9,372 bases of DNA, taken from NCBI GenBank assembly GCA_035575095.1, contig DATLYF010000057.1:1-9372 (forward strand), in the 5' to 3' direction. Numbering within the stretch: the stretch's first letter is position 1; each line of letters begins with the position of its first letter. This document shows positions 7,288-9,372 of this stretch, one piece after another. Made by a program: the position numbers and the translations under genes. This DNA comes from DATLYF01 sp035575095. Its GTDB lineage: Bacteria > Pseudomonadota > Gammaproteobacteria > Competibacterales > Competibacteraceae. Under the pieces are notes generated by a model, which was given only the letters and a program-made list of their open reading frames with translations, was not told the origin of the DNA and searched no databases.

Positions 7288-7299
7288 CCTGCGCGCAGG
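7288..7299. repeat. 12-bp palindrome before livH
   Basis: CCTGCGCGCAGG is a perfect 12-bp palindrome 31-42 bases upstream of the livH start, between the large hairpin and the ribosome binding site. Function unknown; it may simply be GC-rich spacer structure. Confidence 0.3.
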
Positions 7300-7320
7300 A
7301 ACCGAAGCGAGCGACGACGC

Positions 7321-7351
7321 CGGGATGGAACGCCGCCGGCGTTCCATCCCG
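7321..7351. terminator. Perfect 14-bp hairpin between the binding-protein gene and livH
   Basis: The arms at 7321-7334 (CGGGATGGAACGCC) and 7338-7351 are exact reverse complements with a 3-base loop. It begins 13 bases after the stop codon of the binding-protein gene. There is no T-run after it on the minus strand, so it is more likely a partial terminator or mRNA-stabilising structure than a full terminator. Such hairpins after a periplasmic binding-protein gene commonly keep the binding protein in excess over the membrane components. The structure is certain; the role is inferred. Confidence 0.6.
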
Positions 7352-7364
7352 CATCCGGCAAGGC

Positions 7365-8564
7365 TTACTCGACCGAGCCGACGAACAGGGTCTGGAAATC
7401 GCCGTCGCCGAACTCGGTCACGACCACGGGCACGCCGATCTGGCGCGGCTGGCCGAAGTACTTGTTGCCGACGTACTTGAGCGTCGCCTTCTCCTTGAGG
7501 AAGGGGTTGTCCATGGCGAAAGCGGGGATCGCCTCCTTGAAGGCGCCGACGTCGTTCAGCGCCTTCTTGCCCGCTTTCTGCAGGGTCGCCAGGATCATTT
7601 CCAGCGCGTACACCTTGGTGCCGGCCTCGTCGTTCCACTCGCCGGCAACCTTGGTGTAGCGCTTGATGAAGTCATCCATGTAGGCGCTGCGGATCTCTGG
7701 GGTGCTGGCACCGCCCACCGAGACGAAGCCATCGGCGTACTTGCCGGCGACTTCGCGCAGGATCTTGGCATCCTGCGCGGTTTCAGTGCTCATGTAGCCT
7801 TTGTAGCCGAGTTCGCGCGCCGACTTGATGAGCAACGGCGCATCGGACGGAGCCACACCGGAGAGCACGATCAGATCGGGCTTCTGCTTGACCACCTTGG
7901 ACATGATGGGGAAGAAGTCGGTGGTGCCCGGTTCGTAGGTATCGCCGGCCGAGAGCACCTGCAGCCCCAACTCCTTGGCGGCCTTCACACCCTCGTCGCG
8001 CTGATTGAGGGGATCGGACTCGTTGCGGGCGACGAAGCTGACGCTCTTGACGCCCTTCTGCTCCTTGAAGTGCTTGTAGATGAGCGGCCCGGCCTGGTAG
8101 GAGGCCACCATGCCAAGGATGGAATTGCCATGGGGCGGCGTGTACAGACTCTTGGAGAAGGCGTAAGGGATGTTGATGGCGCCGCCGGACTCGATCACCG
8201 GCACGATGCTGGCGGCCGAGGTATCCACGTTCGGCCCGATGATGTACTTGATACCCTCCTGGCGGATCAGGCGCTCGGCACCGGAGACGGCCAGCTTCGG
8301 ATCGGCCTTGTCGTCGATGCTGACGATCTCGACTTTGTACTTCTCGCCGTCGATCTCGACACCGCCCTTCTCGTTGTACATCTGGGCGGTGGTCTCAGCG
8401 CTGTACTTGTTGACCAGGCCCCAGGAGGCGCTGGGACCGCTCATCACGCCCAGCACACCGACCTTGAGCACTTTTTCTTCGGCCTGGGCCGGGCCACCGG
8501 CCAGCCCGGCTGCCAGCAGCGCCGCTACGACACTCTTGCGCAACGTGTGCTTACCACGGTTCAT
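7365..8564 (-). CDS. Periplasmic substrate-binding protein of a Liv-type ABC importer
   Basis: Type I periplasmic binding protein (Peripla_BP_6 / LivK-like) of 399 residues. It captures the ligand in the periplasm and delivers it to the LivHM permease. The signal peptide is clear: positive start MNRGKHTLRK, hydrophobic core SVVAALLAAGLAGG, and probable cleavage after AQA at 28. The mature protein opens EEKVLKVGVLGVMSGPSA and shows the family segments AERLIRQEGIKYIIGP and DLIVLSGVAPSDAPLL. The ATG at 8564 is chosen because GAGGAG (8571-8576) precedes it and the signal peptide begins there; the frame stays open to 8651 through the leader. First gene of the operon. The usual leucine/valine ligand is uncertain: the gene diverges from a hydantoin/allantoin-type racemase, which hints at a cyclic ureide or amide ligand. 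Confidence 0.92.
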   Translation of the reverse strand: MNRGKHTLRKSVVAALLAAGLAGGPAQAEEKVLKVGVLGVMSGPSASWGLVNKYSAETTAQMYNEKGGVEIDGEKYKVEIVSIDDKADPKLAVSGAERLIRQEGIKYIIGPNVDTSAASIVPVIESGGAINIPYAFSKSLYTPPHGNSILGMVASYQAGPLIYKHFKEQKGVKSVSFVARNESDPLNQRDEGVKAAKELGLQVLSAGDTYEPGTTDFFPIMSKVVKQKPDLIVLSGVAPSDAPLLIKSARELGYKGYMSTETAQDAKILREVAGKYADGFVSVGGASTPEIRSAYMDDFIKRYTKVAGEWNDEAGTKVYALEMILATLQKAGKKALNDVGAFKEAIPAFAMDNPFLKEKATLKYVGNKYFGQPRQIGVPVVVTEFGDGDFQTLFVGSVE

Positions 8565-8680
8565 CTCGATCTCCTCTGGTGACGTACGGGTGGTCTCGCC
8601 CTTGTCAATCCGCGCCGCAGCGTGGTCGACACTTTTGTAGTCATTAGCCAAGCAATATTGGCGACAACATCATATTATTT

Positions 8681-8690
8681 TTGTATACAG
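8681..8690. promoter_or_regulatory. GTATAC operator candidate near the importer promoter
   Basis: TTGTATACAG contains the perfect 8-bp palindrome TGTATACA (8682-8689). It sits over the predicted transcription start (about 8688) of the importer operon, a classic repressor position. The same core recurs at 8834-8841 beside the divergent racemase gene. TNGT-N-ACNA-like symmetry is typical of FadR/FCD-type GntR regulators (established pattern); the regulator itself is not in the window. Confidence 0.5.
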
Positions 8691-8694
8691 ATTC

Positions 8695-8722
8695 ACTATA
8701 GACCATTTCATGCTTTTTGCAA
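8695..8722 (-). promoter_or_regulatory. Predicted sigma-70 promoter of the importer operon
   Basis: On the minus strand TTGCAA (8717-8722) and TATAGT (8695-8700) are separated by 16 bases, matching the -35 and -10 consensus at 4 of 6 and 5 of 6 positions. Transcription would start near 8688, inside the GTATAC palindrome, leaving a leader of about 125 bases before the binding-protein ATG. Confidence 0.45.
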
Positions 8723-8828
8723 GTGCTTGCGTCACCATATTGCTCTTCCACTTCTTCGACGCCCATCACACAGCGCTAGCTCTGGTCTTAGGACATATCC
8801 TGGATCCAATTATCAACAGAGATTTTTA

Positions 8829-8866
8829 TTGATTGTATACAATTTTGTGAGACAATTCATTACAAT
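8829..8866 (+). promoter_or_regulatory. Promoter region of the racemase gene with GTATAC operator
   Basis: ATTGTATACAAT (8832-8843) is a perfect 12-bp palindrome, 64-75 bases before the racemase ATG. It lies between TTGATT (8829-8834) and GACAAT (8851-8856), a possible -35/-10 pair with 16-base spacing; TACAAT (8861-8866) is another -10 candidate. The palindrome would therefore overlap the polymerase site. The remaining stretch 8723-8828 is AT-rich, with no gene or further convincing site seen. Confidence 0.5.
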
Positions 8867-8890
8867 TAACTCGATCTGCCGACACCACCG

Positions 8891-8897
8891 AAGGAGG
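8891..8897 (+). promoter_or_regulatory. Ribosome binding site of the racemase gene
   Basis: AAGGAGG, a near-perfect anti-16S match, ends 9 bases before the ATG at 8907 and fixes the start of the truncated gene. Confidence 0.85.
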
Positions 8898-8906
8898 AGC
8901 AGAACA

Positions 8907-9372
8907 ATGCGCATCAAGGTCATCAACCCCAACACCACCCCGTCGATGACGGAAACTATCGGCGCGGCAGCCCGGGTGGCCGCCGCCCCCGGAACCGAGA
9001 TCGTCGCCGTCAGCCCTTCGATGGGACCGGTCTCCATCGAAGGCCATTACGACGAGGCGATGAGCGTCATCGGCCTGCTGGATGAAGTGCGCCGCGGCGA
9101 GGAGGAAGGATTCGACGGATACGTGATCGCCTGTTTCGGTGATCCCGGGCTCAGCGCCGCGCGCGAGATCGCCCGCGGCCCGGTGATCGGCATCGCCGAG
9201 GCGGCGATGCACGTCGCCAGCCTGATCAGCACCGGCTTCTCGGTAGTCACCACGCTGGAGCGGACCTGCATCATCGCCGAGCATCTGGCGGAGCGGTATG
9301 GCATGGCACGCTTCTGCCGCCGCGTGCGGGCCACCGAACTGTCGGTCCTGGACCTGGAGAAACCCGAATCCG
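8907..9372 (+). CDS. Asp/Glu/hydantoin racemase family protein (hydantoin or allantoin racemase-like), 5' part
   Basis: The frame is open from the ATG at 8907 to the window edge, giving the first 155 residues of a family usually around 240 long, so the 3' end is missing by truncation. The protein starts MRIKVINPNT, the hallmark of the hydantoin/allantoin racemase branch. GPVSIEGHYDEA lies at 40-51, the catalytic cysteine is C76 in ACFGDPG, matching the first of the two catalytic cysteines (76 and 181 in characterised hydantoin racemases), and GIAEAAMHVASL plus FSVVTTLERT follow. The second cysteine would lie beyond the edge. These cofactor-independent enzymes interconvert D and L forms of 5-substituted hydantoins or allantoin. 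It diverges from the importer operon across a shared control region, so the two are probably co-regulated. Which of the related substrates it uses cannot be decided here. Confidence 0.9.
   Translation, partial: MRIKVINPNTTPSMTETIGAAARVAAAPGTEIVAVSPSMGPVSIEGHYDEAMSVIGLLDEVRRGEEEGFDGYVIACFGDPGLSAAREIARGPVIGIAEAAMHVASLISTGFSVVTTLERTCIIAEHLAERYGMARFCRRVRATELSVLDLEKPES

Noticed and set aside
7269..8582. 437-codon open frame on the + strand
   Set aside because: It runs antisense to the binding-protein gene, has a Val/Gly/His/Asp-rich composition typical of a reverse-frame shadow, and has no recognisable domain.
8760..8820. AGGA-CATA-TCCT dyad around 8791-8802 as an operator
   Set aside because: Arms of only four bases, unrelated to the GTATAC pair, and easily expected by chance.

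Overview
The window is about 9.4 kb of GC-rich bacterial chromosome, most likely from a gammaproteobacterium or a close relative within Pseudomonadota. This rests on codon use, strong GGAGG-type ribosome binding sites, gene content, and an intergenic repeat of a style common in gammaproteobacteria. The species cannot be named from the sequence. Every gene belongs to a recognisable family, and there is no phage, IS element, CRISPR array or RNA gene.

Region A (1-3748) looks like an amino-phosphonate/alanine module. A LysR-family regulator (2801-3748, +) diverges from phnW, 2-aminoethylphosphonate:pyruvate aminotransferase (1518-2633, -). Downstream of phnW on the same strand, after a 361-base gap with its own promoter candidate, lies ald, alanine dehydrogenase (38-1156, -). 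PhnW converts 2-AEP plus pyruvate to phosphonoacetaldehyde plus L-alanine. Ald can oxidise that alanine back to pyruvate, NH3 and NADH, so together they would drain 2-AEP nitrogen into ammonium while recycling the acceptor. The usual partner phnX (phosphonatase) is not in view, nor are phnY/phnA.

Region B (3825-8564, all -) is a complete five-gene ABC importer of the branched-chain amino acid (HAAT/Liv) type, in transcription order: periplasmic binding protein, livH, livM, livG, livF. The last four genes are tightly packed, with an ATGA overlap between livM and livG and a 2-base gap between livG and livF. A perfect 14-bp hairpin separates the binding-protein gene from livH.

Region C (8565-9372) is a 342-base AT-rich divergent promoter region followed by the 5' part of an Asp/Glu/hydantoin (or allantoin) racemase gene on the + strand, cut by the window edge. 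The region holds two copies of the palindrome core TGTATACA, one near each gene, which looks like the operator pair of a GntR-type regulator. The layout suggests that the importer serves a hydantoin, allantoin or similar cyclic ureide/amide rather than leucine or valine. That is inference from neighbours, not from binding-pocket residues.

Nothing here is a clearly new system. The points most worth following are the paired GTATAC operators, the importer-racemase link, and the phnW-ald pairing without phnX.
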